Positions 1 to 6,093 of a stretch of DNA of 10,762 nt are shown piece by piece. Positions within the stretch are counted from its first letter, which is position 1; each line of letters opens with the position of its first letter. The notes beneath the pieces were generated by a model. That model was not told the DNA's origin. It ran no database searches and saw only the letters and a list, made by a program, of their open reading frames with translations. The translations under genes were made by a program, and so were the position numbers. Location of the stretch: the NCBI GenBank assembly GCA_003485765.1, contig DNHS01000028.1, forward strand, positions 12,345-23,106. The letters run 5' to 3'. Source of the stretch: Candidatus Omnitrophota bacterium (GTDB lineage: Bacteria > Omnitrophota > Gorgyraeia > Gorgyraeales > Gorgyraeaceae).

Positions 1-1367
1 TGTTTTAAATTAGCCTTTCCGTACATTATTTCAAGAAATGGATGTTTTAATTTTCCTATGCCGTGCTCTGCTGAAACAGTCCCGCCTAATTCTACGGCCT
101 TTTTTACAAATTCCATATAGGTAAGCCTGCTTTTTTTAAATTCTTCCTCCGTCTTGGGGAGCATATTTACATGCATATGGCTTTCGCCAATATGTCCGAA
201 TACCACATAGTCTATTCCAGAGGAGGCGAGTTTTTCTTTGTAGAATTTCAGCATTTCTTTAAAGCATTTATCTGGCACTGCTATGTCAGTTCCAACCTTC
301 GGCATTTTGTTCTTTTTTACAATCTCATTTACAGCGTCTGGAAGGGCGTGCCTTAGTTCTTTTAGCTTTGCTCTTTCTTTGTCGGAATCAGCAAAGTACG
401 AATCTTCCGTCAGGGCGTTGTGTTTTTCGAGCAGCTTAGTCCATGAGTCTACGATCTCTGACTCAAATTTTTTTTTATAATCCTGCTCAAAATATATAAG
501 GCCTTTTGCGAATTTTGGTATGTTAGGGTATTTTATTCTTAAGAGTGAAAGAGAATTAGCGTCCATGTATTCCAGGGACATTGCCTTGTAGGTTTTCGCG
601 TCTTTTACAAAACTTATCGCGTCATCTTCAGAAGAGAAGAAGCTGAAAAAACTCATTACCTCTTCAGGTTTTTTCCCCAGCGCTATATCAGCCTCAAGTA
701 TGAGGCCCAGGGTTCCTTCATGCCCTATGAATAGATCCAATAGGTCCATATGGTTTTTTATATAATAGCCTGCAGCTGTTTTTATTTCAGGCATTGAGTA
801 ATCAGGGATTTTGATTTTAATTTCTTTATCTTTTAATCTGAGCGGAAAGATCGTGCCTGTATTTATGAAATAATCTCCGCGTTTTATATTGATAGTATCT
901 CCCGTAGACATAAGGATCTTCAATCTTTTTATATAATTACGCGTGGGGCCGTATTTAAATCCTTTTGCGCCTGAGGCGTTTGTGGATATGGTTCCTCCTA
1001 AAAATGCGTTCGGCTCTGTAGGATCAGGGAGATATGTAAGGCCTTTTTTTGAAAGCTCGTTTTCAAGGTCGGAAAGCCTTACTCCTGGCTGGAGGGTCGC
1101 TGTAAGGGTTTTATCATTTATTTCTATTATTTTATTCAAGCGTTCTGTAGCAATGACCCATCCGCCGAAAGGTATCCTTGCGCCAGTCACGCCTGTTCCG
1201 CCTCCTGATATTGTTACTGGGATTTTTTTAGCGCCTGCCTCAAGCAGGATATCCCTGGCTTCTTTTTCATTTTCAGGCAATATGACCTTGTCTGCATAGC
1301 CGCCCAGAAGGCCTGAATAGTCTTCAAAATATCCCTTGATAATATCAGGATCTCTCTTTATAATCAT
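1..1367 (-). CDS. FAD-linked oxidase, GlcD / D-lactate dehydrogenase type (C-terminus off the left edge)
   Basis: Flavoprotein of the vanillyl-alcohol-oxidase fold (FAD_binding_4 followed by FAD-oxidase_C), the family of glycolate oxidase GlcD, D-lactate and D-2-hydroxyglutarate dehydrogenases. Members oxidise 2-hydroxy acids to 2-oxo acids. Reading the minus strand gives 455 residues without a stop before the edge, close to the usual 450-480, so little is missing unless an Fe-S domain is fused beyond the edge. The FAD pyrophosphate loop is SGGGTGVTGARIP at residues 54-66. A second FAD-contact stretch, GGTISTNASGAKGF, is at 124-137. The C-terminal domain carries HIGESHMHVN at 392-401 and EHGIG at 434-438, both typical of the family. 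The start is the ATG at 1367, because the next residues (FEDYSGLLGGYADKVILP) match the normal N-terminus. There is no ribosome site in front of it. The gene is divergent from the TauE-like gene, 36 bases away. Class is secure, substrate is not. Confidence 0.9.
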   Translation of the reverse strand, partial: MIIKRDPDIIKGYFEDYSGLLGGYADKVILPENEKEARDILLEAGAKKIPVTISGGGTGVTGARIPFGGWVIATERLNKIIEINDKTLTATLQPGVRLSDLENELSKKGLTYLPDPTEPNAFLGGTISTNASGAKGFKYGPTRNYIKRLKILMSTGDTINIKRGDYFINTGTIFPLRLKDKEIKIKIPDYSMPEIKTAAGYYIKNHMDLLDLFIGHEGTLGLILEADIALGKKPEEVMSFFSFFSSEDDAISFVKDAKTYKAMSLEYMDANSLSLLRIKYPNIPKFAKGLIYFEQDYKKKFESEIVDSWTKLLEKHNALTEDSYFADSDKERAKLKELRHALPDAVNEIVKKNKMPKVGTDIAVPDKCFKEMLKFYKEKLASSGIDYVVFGHIGESHMHVNMLPKTEEEFKKSRLTYMEFVKKAVELGGTVSAEHGIGKLKHPFLEIMYGKANLK

Positions 1368-1373
1368 AGATAT

Positions 1374-1402
1374 AATCTACCACATGCAGTAAATAAAGTA
1401 AA
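1374..1402 (-). promoter_or_regulatory. Candidate leaderless promoter of the FAD-linked oxidase
   Basis: On the minus strand TTTACT (1402-1397), a 17-base spacer and TAGATT (1379-1374) resemble a sigma70 promoter, four of six matches in each box. Six bases separate the -10 from the ATG, so transcription would begin about on the A of the start codon. No Shine-Dalgarno sequence is present. The boxes are weak taken alone. They gain support from the same geometry upstream of the two other minus-strand lead genes. Confidence 0.4.
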
Positions 1403-1403
1403 T

Positions 1404-1763
1404 ATGGACAATATTTTAAGCATATTAATAGGGCTTGTGTCAGGGATATCTTCAGGTTTTTTCGGCATAGGAGGGGCTATAATATTAATTCCTAGCCTTG
1501 TTTATGTTTTTAAATTTTCTCAGCATCTTGCCCAGGGCACTGCGCTTACGGCACTTCTTTTACCAGTAGGAATTCTAGCTGTAATAAAATATTACAAGTC
1601 AGGAGATGTAAATATAAAGGTAGCCTTGTTTATAGCGCTTGGTTTTATCGTAGGTGGTTTTGTAGGCGCAACGCTTGTTCAGGCAGTCCCCAGCCCGATA
1701 CTTAAAAAAGTATTTGCCGTTATGCTTTTGTGCATTTCTGTATATATGTTAGTGGGTAAATGA
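1404..1763 (+). CDS. Half-size TauE/SafE-family membrane permease
   Basis: A 119-residue hydrophobic protein matching one repeat of the TauE/SafE family, whose full-length members (about 240-270 aa) are proposed exporters of sulfite, sulfoacetate and related organosulfur anions. Visible: a Gly-rich first segment with SGFFGIGGAIILIP at 17-30, then the QGTALTALLLP stretch at 44-54, and about four membrane spans (roughly 4-35 including a possible re-entrant part, 46-62, 71-93, 98-116). Full-length members contain two such units, so this one would have to work as a dimer. It is probably not a recent truncation: the stop is locked in an ATGA overlap with the next gene and no second half follows. 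The ribosome site is poor. A TATAAT at 1371-1376 could be a -10, but I see no good -35. The substrate cannot be told from sequence. Confidence 0.8.
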   Translation: MDNILSILIGLVSGISSGFFGIGGAIILIPSLVYVFKFSQHLAQGTALTALLLPVGILAVIKYYKSGDVNIKVALFIALGFIVGGFVGATLVQAVPSPILKKVFAVMLLCISVYMLVGK

Positions 1764-2392
1764 CAAATATTAAAGAAATAGTAAAGATTTTAAAAAAAGA
1801 ATACCCTGATGCAAATATAGCGCTTAGATTTAAAGATACCTGGCAGCTTTTAGTTGCCACTATACTTTCAGCGCAGTGCACGGATGTGAGGGTAAATAAA
1901 GTAACGCCTGTATTATTTAAAAAATATAAAACTGTATCTGATTTTGCAAAAGCCAGCTTGAAAGAATTTGAAAAGGATATATACTCAACAGGTTTTTACA
2001 AGAATAAAGCAAAAGGCATCATAGGTTCGGCGAAGAAAATTTTAAATGAGTTTAACGGTAATGTGCCGGATACTATGGAAGGATTGACAAGTCTTCCGGG
2101 CATAGGCAGGAAGACTTCAAATGTTATCCTTTCTTCAGGATTTGGCATAGTAGTTGGAATAGTAGTTGATACGCATGTAATAAGGCTTTCAGGCAGGCTT
2201 GGGCTTACGGAAAATAAAGGCCCTGACAAAATAGAAGAAGATTTAATGAAGCTGGTTCCGCGCAAAGATTGGGGAATTGTTTCTCATCTTTTAATTTTAC
2301 ATGGGAGAAAAATATGTAAAGCGCGAAGGCCGCTTTGTAGCGATTGCGCGATTAATAAACTTTGCCCGTCAGCTTTTAAAGGAGGCATATGA
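1760..2392 (+). CDS. nth: Endonuclease III, DNA glycosylase / AP lyase
   Basis: Base-excision repair enzyme that removes oxidised pyrimidines and nicks the abasic site by beta-elimination. Its 210 residues match the normal length. The helix-hairpin-helix is LPGIGRKTSNV at 112-122 with catalytic Lys118, and the GPD aspartate is Asp137 in VVDTHVIRL. The C-terminal [4Fe-4S] loop has Cys186, Cys193, Cys196 and Cys202 in the classical C-X6-C-X2-C-X5-C spacing. The N-terminal LLVATILSAQCTD at 30-42 is the family signature with the conserved LSAQ-TD turn. The start ATG overlaps the stop of the TauE-like gene as ATGA, and its own stop overlaps the next start in the same way, so translation of all three genes is probably coupled. 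All catalytic and cluster residues are present, so the enzyme should be active. Confidence 0.97.
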   Translation: MTNIKEIVKILKKEYPDANIALRFKDTWQLLVATILSAQCTDVRVNKVTPVLFKKYKTVSDFAKASLKEFEKDIYSTGFYKNKAKGIIGSAKKILNEFNGNVPDTMEGLTSLPGIGRKTSNVILSSGFGIVVGIVVDTHVIRLSGRLGLTENKGPDKIEEDLMKLVPRKDWGIVSHLLILHGRKICKARRPLCSDCAINKLCPSAFKGGI

Positions 2393-3513
2393 TATCTTCA
2401 AATCCATTTACCCCTCAATCAGGATGGGAACCAAAGATATTCGGAGGAAGAAGCCGGGAGTTAGAGATTTTTAAATCAAACATGGACGCTGCACTAGATG
2501 CAAGGCCCAACCATCTTATAGTGCTTGGAGAATGGGGAGTGGGGAAAACCTCTCTTTTAAAACAATTCAGGCGCATAAGCCAGGAAAATGGATTTCCTAC
2601 GGCTTTTTGCGGGATTTCAAAGTTTACTGAAAAAAATAAAGCCCTGGATGTCATTCATCTTATAGCAGAAGAAATGATAATGGGCTTTCCGAAAATAGAT
2701 GCTGTTCAAAAAGGCCTCTTAGAACTTTTTTCCAAAAGAAAATCCCTGTCAAATGCCCAGGTTCAATTTACAAAGTTTTTGCTGGAGCTTTGGAAAGCGC
2801 TGGATACAAAATTAGCAGTAGTATTGCTGGATGACATCCAAAATCTCATTGAGGTATCAAATACTATAGATATCTTGAGAGCTGTTTTAAGCAGCGAAGA
2901 TGTTATTAAAGAAACCAGATTCCTGTTTATCCTTTCATCAACGCCTTTAGGCTGGGCGTCTTTTATTGATAAACACGATCCGGTCGGAAGGTTTTTTAGA
3001 AAAAGATTAAACGCTGAAAATTTGAAAGAAAGCGAAGCCATGGCTACGATAGACATGACTCTTAAGGGAACAGGAGTGATATTTGAAGAAGGCATAAGGA
3101 AAAATATATTTGAATACACAGGAGGCCATCCTTATGAAGTGCAATTGCTGGCGAGTCACTTGTATGACAGCCAGATAGAAGGCAGGGTTACGACAGATTC
3201 CTGGGACAACGCCTTGAATAACACGCTTAAAGAATTGGGCAGAGATTATTTTAATTTTCTGCTGTCAAAGGCAAGCGACAGAGAAAAGGATTTATTGAAA
3301 ATACTAGCCGAGGAGAAAAAGCCCATCACGATAAAGGATTTTACGACAATGATGATAATAGGCAAACGCGCCAAAAAATTCCCCATAGCAAACATAAAAA
3401 ATTTTCTTTACCGCCTGGAAGAAAAAGGCCTTGTGAAAAGGATAGAGAACAGCGGTTTTTATATCCAGGACCTCATGTTTAGTGAATTTATCGCAAGATT
3501 CGCGTTGGAATAA
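2389..3513 (+). CDS. AAA-type ATPase with C-terminal winged helix (Orc/AAA_16-like), function unknown
   Basis: A 374-residue P-loop ATPase. Walker A is GEWGVGKTS at 47-55, Walker B is VVLLDD at 144-149, a sensor-1-like FILSST lies at 180-185, an Arg-rich RFFRKRL at 201-207 may supply an arginine finger, and YTGGHPYEVQLL at 243-254 sits where sensor 2 is expected. Residues about 297-350 look like a winged helix-turn-helix (DREKDLLKIL then FLYRLEEKGLVKR). The N-terminal NPFTPQSGWEP...GGRSREL segment is the usual lead-in of AAA_16/Orc1-like ATPases. No membrane span or nuclease motif is present. The start is fixed by GGAGG at 2381-2385 and by the ATGA overlap with nth. The fold is secure. The role is not: coupling to nth hints at DNA metabolism, but a regulatory (STAND-like) switch is equally possible. 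Confidence 0.8.
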   Translation: MISSNPFTPQSGWEPKIFGGRSRELEIFKSNMDAALDARPNHLIVLGEWGVGKTSLLKQFRRISQENGFPTAFCGISKFTEKNKALDVIHLIAEEMIMGFPKIDAVQKGLLELFSKRKSLSNAQVQFTKFLLELWKALDTKLAVVLLDDIQNLIEVSNTIDILRAVLSSEDVIKETRFLFILSSTPLGWASFIDKHDPVGRFFRKRLNAENLKESEAMATIDMTLKGTGVIFEEGIRKNIFEYTGGHPYEVQLLASHLYDSQIEGRVTTDSWDNALNNTLKELGRDYFNFLLSKASDREKDLLKILAEEKKPITIKDFTTMMIIGKRAKKFPIANIKNFLYRLEEKGLVKRIENSGFYIQDLMFSEFIARFALE

Positions 3514-3514
3514 T

Positions 3515-3529
3515 TTTATTGACAATAAA
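3515..3529. repeat. 15-base palindrome overlapping the -35 of the ferredoxin promoter
   Basis: TTTATTG-A-CAATAAA is a perfect inverted repeat with seven-base arms and one central base (3522). It starts two bases after the ATPase stop codon and covers the -35 TTGACA (3519-3524) of the ferredoxin promoter. A repressor site is possible. As an RNA hairpin it would be weak, all A-U but for one G-C pair, with no usable loop and no U-tract, so it is a poor terminator. Confidence 0.35.
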
Positions 3530-3547
3530 CAGGCTTAAATATATCAT
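3519..3547 (+). promoter_or_regulatory. Sigma70-type promoter of the ferredoxin gene
   Basis: TTGACA (3519-3524), exactly 17 bases, then TATCAT (3542-3547): perfect -35 and a five-of-six -10. Initiation would fall near 3554, leaving a leader of about 23 bases that contains the GGGAGG ribosome site. The promoter lies entirely in the 63-base gap after the ATPase, so the ferredoxin can be transcribed independently of the upstream operon. Confidence 0.75.
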
Positions 3548-3564
3548 ATTTGGATAATTTAACC

Positions 3565-3570
3565 GGGAGG
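3565..3570 (+). promoter_or_regulatory. Ribosome binding site that fixes the ferredoxin start
   Basis: GGGAGG six bases before the ATG at 3577. This supports 3577 over the in-frame upstream ATG at 3550, which has no ribosome site and would lie at or upstream of the predicted transcription start. Confidence 0.8.
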
Positions 3571-3576
3571 GATGAC

Positions 3577-3762
3577 ATGAAGGTAAGAATTGACGAGGAT
3601 TTGTGCGTTGGCTGCGGGTTGTGCGTCAATACCTGCGATGATATTTTTGAGATGAAGGACGATAAGGCAGTTGTAAAGGTAAAAGTGGTTCCTGCGGCAA
3701 GCGAGGATTGCACAAAACAGTCAAAAGACGAATGCCCTGTTGAGGCAATAATAATAGAATAG
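3577..3762 (+). CDS. Single-cluster [4Fe-4S] ferredoxin, Thermotoga type
   Basis: A 61-residue soluble electron carrier. The start MKVRIDEDLCVGCG matches remembered Thermotoga maritima ferredoxin (MKVRVDADACIGCG) very closely. Cys10, Cys13, Cys16 and Cys53 (the last in a Cys-Pro) should bind one [4Fe-4S] cluster. Cys20 and Cys45 correspond to the pair that forms a disulphide in the Thermotoga protein in place of a second cluster. Asp21 replaces the usual proline after Cys20. The protein would pass low-potential electrons between oxidoreductases in the cytoplasm, but its partners are not identifiable here. It has its own promoter and a strong ribosome site. It converges with the NSS small-subunit gene with only five bases between the stop codons. 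Confidence 0.95.
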   Translation: MKVRIDEDLCVGCGLCVNTCDDIFEMKDDKAVVKVKVVPAASEDCTKQSKDECPVEAIIIE

Positions 3763-3776
3763 CCGGGTTATTTTTT
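3758..3776 (+). terminator. Weak candidate terminator after the ferredoxin
   Basis: AATAGC / GTTATT can pair (six pairs, one of them G-U) around a three-base CGG loop at the ferredoxin stop codon and is followed by a short T run (3773-3776). The stem is weak and it overlaps the end of the convergent small gene, so the call is tentative. Confidence 0.25.
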
Positions 3777-3866
3777 CTTGGATAGGACTTTTATAAAGCA
3801 AGAGATAGTCAAGGCCATAATAATTCCCCAGGATATAATCAAAAATAACCAGCCGAAGATATTCAT
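3768..3866 (-). CDS. 32-residue single-span protein, probable MetS-type small subunit of the NSS symporter
   Basis: The small frame starts at the ATG at 3866, which overlaps the TGA of the symporter as ATGA, and ends with TAA at 3770-3768. It begins MNIFGWLFLIISWGIIMALT, has one hydrophobic span at about 3-25 and a positive tail ending SKKK. Corynebacterium MetP, an NSS-family methionine/alanine transporter, needs a small membrane subunit MetS. Very short MetS-family proteins with one span, a Trp-Gly in the middle and a Cys near the basic end are found directly after many bacterial NSS genes. This frame has that size, Trp13-Gly14, Cys23, position and coupling. The ribosome site is weak, so translation should depend on the symporter being read first. 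It is easy to miss because of its length. Identification rests on context and shape rather than on extended similarity. Confidence 0.7.
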   Translation of the reverse strand: MNIFGWLFLIISWGIIMALTISCFIKVLSKKK

Positions 3867-5416
3867 TTTTTAGCCGCAATCTTTCTTTTTTGCCAGGCAA
3901 TTTTTACAAGTATTGCCAGAACAAGAAACATCCCTAGGAGCATAAGCCTTATACCTAATATATAAGGCTTATCACCTTGGTCTGCGCCTTTCATTAATAT
4001 CGCAGGAATACCTTCCTGATAAAACCAGAATCCTAATATTAAAAACAAAAAGAGAGGCGTTACATATTTTATTATAAATTTATATATCTTAGGCACTCGC
4101 ATTTCCGCGCCGTGATGTATTTCCTCCCATGCCTTTTCAATTCCAAATATCCATCCGAAAAGTATAGTCTCGACAGCTGCGAATAACACCAGGCAAAACG
4201 TGCCTCCCCAAAAGTCTAATTCGTTTACTGCGCCATTTTTCAAAAAGAATATAGCGGGCTGGCATAGTATAAAAGACGCTATACCGAAAATAATAACAGC
4301 CTTTTTCTTTGAGATGTTAAATTCATCTTCCAGGAATGTTATGCTGGGCTGGGCGAGCGATATGGAAGAAGTGATGCCTGCCAGGAATAGAAGCAGAAAC
4401 CACATGCATCCGAATACAGCGCCTAAAGATATTTTTTCAAATATAAGAGGCATTGTTACGAAGCCGAGATTAAAGGCCCCGCCTTTTGCAATATTCTGAA
4501 TTTCATTTGGGCCGAAGAATGCAAATGCAGCAGGTATTATAATAGAAGACCCAAGTATTACCTCTGCGAATTCATTTGCGCTCACAGATGTAAGGCCTGA
4601 GAGCGCCACATCATCAGTTTTCTTAAGATAGCTCGCGTATGTAAGTATAACACCTATGCCTACGCTTAATGTAAAAAATATCTGGCCTGCTGCAGCAAGC
4701 CATACCTTGGCGCTTTTTAAGGCGCTAAAATCAGGATTCCACAGAAATCCAAGGCCATTTATTATGTTCCAATCTGGCTTTGCCGGGTCAGGCGCGCCGA
4801 ATATTAATACTCTCACAGATATTATGATTCCGAATATGAAAAGGGCGGGAAGGGCAATTTTGCATAATTTTTCTATGCCGCCTGATACACCTTTATATAT
4901 AACAAACATGTTAAGGCAGAACGTTATAAGGAAAAATATGTAAGCGCACTGTATGCCGGAAAAGAAATGATTTTTTTCTATACCCTGGAACCCTCTTAAG
5001 AATGAAACCATACTGTCCTGCGTTGTTGCCTGTCCGTATTTTTCTACTACTGAGAAGAATGCGTATGCAAGGGTCCAGGATTCTATATAGGTATAATATA
5101 TGAAGATTACAAGAGGCCCGAAAATTCCTATTATGCCGAAATATTTTATGAATCTATTTTTGGCCCACATATTGTGAAATATGCCGGGCGCAGTGCCGTG
5201 GCCAAAACCTCCGCCAAAACGTCCAATAGTCCATTCTATCCACATTAAAGGTATGCCGAGAAGAAGAAGGGATATAAAATACGGGATCATGAACGCTCCA
5301 CCGCCATTCTGCGCAGCCTGGACAGGGAAGCGCAGGAAATTACCCAACCCTATCGCGCTTCCAGCAACAGCCATTATGATTCCAAGCCTGGACTTCCACG
5401 CTTCTCTAGTTTTCAT
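3863..5416 (-). CDS. Sodium-dependent symporter, NSS/SNF family (LeuT fold)
   Basis: A 517-residue inner-membrane transporter that couples Na+ entry to uptake of an amino acid or similar solute. The TM1 motif is GSAIGLGNFLRFP at 19-31, TM6 is FFTLSVGIGVILTYASY at 247-263, SANEFAEVILG at 279-289 matches LeuT TM7, and AGITSSISLAQP at 346-357 matches TM8. By alignment to LeuT, Asn26, Thr249 and Asn281 fit the Na1 site, and Ala346, Thr349 and Ser350 fit Na2. TM1 has Phe-Leu where most members have Trp before RFP. There is a long C-terminal extension with a further span and a Lys/Arg-rich tail (a 12-span form, as in MetP). The N-terminus REAWKSRLGIIMA is the standard family start, so the ATG at 5416 is well supported although it has no ribosome site. 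A small subunit gene follows by ATGA overlap. Substrate unknown; methionine or alanine by analogy only. Confidence 0.94.
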   Translation of the reverse strand: MKTREAWKSRLGIIMAVAGSAIGLGNFLRFPVQAAQNGGGAFMIPYFISLLLLGIPLMWIEWTIGRFGGGFGHGTAPGIFHNMWAKNRFIKYFGIIGIFGPLVIFIYYTYIESWTLAYAFFSVVEKYGQATTQDSMVSFLRGFQGIEKNHFFSGIQCAYIFFLITFCLNMFVIYKGVSGGIEKLCKIALPALFIFGIIISVRVLIFGAPDPAKPDWNIINGLGFLWNPDFSALKSAKVWLAAAGQIFFTLSVGIGVILTYASYLKKTDDVALSGLTSVSANEFAEVILGSSIIIPAAFAFFGPNEIQNIAKGGAFNLGFVTMPLIFEKISLGAVFGCMWFLLLFLAGITSSISLAQPSITFLEDEFNISKKKAVIIFGIASFILCQPAIFFLKNGAVNELDFWGGTFCLVLFAAVETILFGWIFGIEKAWEEIHHGAEMRVPKIYKFIIKYVTPLFLFLILGFWFYQEGIPAILMKGADQGDKPYILGIRLMLLGMFLVLAILVKIAWQKRKIAAKK

Positions 5417-5424
5417 ATAAGAAA

Positions 5425-5453
5425 AGTATACTTAATAACATGGGATATGTCAA
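5425..5453 (-). promoter_or_regulatory. Near-consensus, almost leaderless promoter of the NSS symporter
   Basis: On the minus strand TTGACA (5453-5448), 17 bases, TATACT (5430-5425): perfect -35 and five of six in the -10. Only eight bases separate the -10 from the ATG at 5416, so the transcript should start about two bases before the start codon. No ribosome site can fit. It is divergent from the flavoredoxin promoter 10 bases away. Confidence 0.75.
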
Positions 5454-5457
5454 ATAG

Positions 5458-5475
5458 CCTGGTAGACGAGCCAGG
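5458..5475. repeat. CCTGG-N8-CCAGG inverted repeat between two divergent promoters
   Basis: Five-base arms CCTGG (5458-5462) and CCAGG (5471-5475) surround the -35 of the flavoredoxin promoter and lie just upstream of the NSS promoter. The position suits an operator or activator site, but five-base arms can occur by chance. Confidence 0.25.
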
Positions 5476-5491
5476 AGAAGAGTGTTATAAT
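5463..5491 (+). promoter_or_regulatory. Extended -10 promoter of the flavoredoxin / helicase operon
   Basis: TATAAT at 5486-5491 preceded by TGT (TGN, an extended -10), with TAGACG (5463-5468, four of six to TTGACA) 17 bases upstream. Initiation would be near 5498. A strong AGGGGAGGAG ribosome site at 5502-5511 follows, ahead of the ATG at 5517. Confidence 0.7.
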
Positions 5492-5516
5492 ATATTGCAT
5501 AAGGGGAGGAGTTTAT

Positions 5517-6083
5517 ATGAAAAAATCATTTGGGGCAAAAGCGCTTATTTTTACTACACCTACTTGGATTATAGGAACATATGATAAGAATGGAAGAGCA
5601 AATGCCTGCGCAGTTGCGTGGGGAGGTATTGTTTGTTCTAGGCCGCCATGCGTGGGTATATCTTTAAGAAAGGTGACTTATTCCTATAGCAATATTATGG
5701 ATAAAAAAGCCTTTACAGTTAATGTGCCTTCTGAAAAATATATTAAACAAGCTGATTATTTTGGAATTGTATCGGGAAAGAATGAAGATAAATTTGCAAG
5801 AACAAAGTTGACTCCTGTAAAAAGCGAGTTAGTGGATGCGCCCTATATTGAAGAATTTCCTCTTATTTTAGAATGCAAGGTTATAAAAACAGTTGAAATA
5901 GGCCTGCATTTCCGGTTCATAGGAGAGATATTGGATGTGAAATGCGATGAAAACGTGCTTGGAAAAAGAGGACTTCCTGATATTGAAAAAATAAAGCCTA
6001 TTTTATACGACCCAGAAGTAGGCACTTATCACGGCATAGGCAGATATTTAGGCGATGCCTTTTCCATAGGTAAAGGAATTTAG
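5517..6083 (+). CDS. Flavoredoxin-like flavin-binding protein (flavin reductase-like domain)
   Basis: A 188-residue protein of the FMN-binding split-barrel family that includes flavoredoxin of sulfate reducers and NAD(P)H:flavin oxidoreductases. The N-terminal half shows the family pattern: TPTWIIGTYDKNGRANACAV at 14-33, then PPCVGISLRK at 43-52 for the central strands, then FTVNVPSEKYIKQADYFG at 66-83, where family members carry the conserved Phe-x-Val-Asn. LILECKV at 116-122 and HFRFIGEILDV at 131-141 form the later strands, and the C-terminus (YHGIGRYLGDAF) is typical of the subgroup. The length matches flavoredoxins. It probably binds FMN non-covalently and shuttles electrons in the cytoplasm, but the partner is unknown. 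It is first in a two-gene operon: the helicase starts 10 bases after its stop. No functional link between the two is evident. Confidence 0.87.
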   Translation: MKKSFGAKALIFTTPTWIIGTYDKNGRANACAVAWGGIVCSRPPCVGISLRKVTYSYSNIMDKKAFTVNVPSEKYIKQADYFGIVSGKNEDKFARTKLTPVKSELVDAPYIEEFPLILECKVIKTVEIGLHFRFIGEILDVKCDENVLGKRGLPDIEKIKPILYDPEVGTYHGIGRYLGDAFSIGKGI

Positions 6084-6093
6084 GGTAGAAAAT

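Noticed and set aside
171..1299. Plus-strand open frames inside the first 1.3 kb (for example 171-356, 283-480, 943-1299).
   Set aside because: They are antisense to the FAD-linked oxidase, which is open across the whole stretch with all family motifs. None has a recognisable domain or a ribosome site.
1371..1376. Perfect TATAAT as the -10 of the TauE-nth-ATPase operon.
   Set aside because: No acceptable -35 is found at 16-18 bases (the sequence there is GGATCT) and there is no extended TG. TTGATA at 1336 is 29 bases away. The box may be a by-product of the minus-strand promoter.
1404..1763. TauE-like gene as a truncated pseudogene.
   Set aside because: The end is fixed by an ATGA overlap with nth, the frame is clean, and no remnant of a second half follows.
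3550..3576. Longer ferredoxin beginning at the ATG at 3550.
   Set aside because: It lies at or upstream of the predicted transcription start, has no ribosome site, and adds nine residues not found in the family. The ATG at 3577 follows GGGAGG and matches the Thermotoga protein start.
4200..5420. Plus-strand frames of 79-99 codons opposite the symporter.
   Set aside because: They are complementary to a well-conserved LeuT-fold gene and look like random antisense translations.
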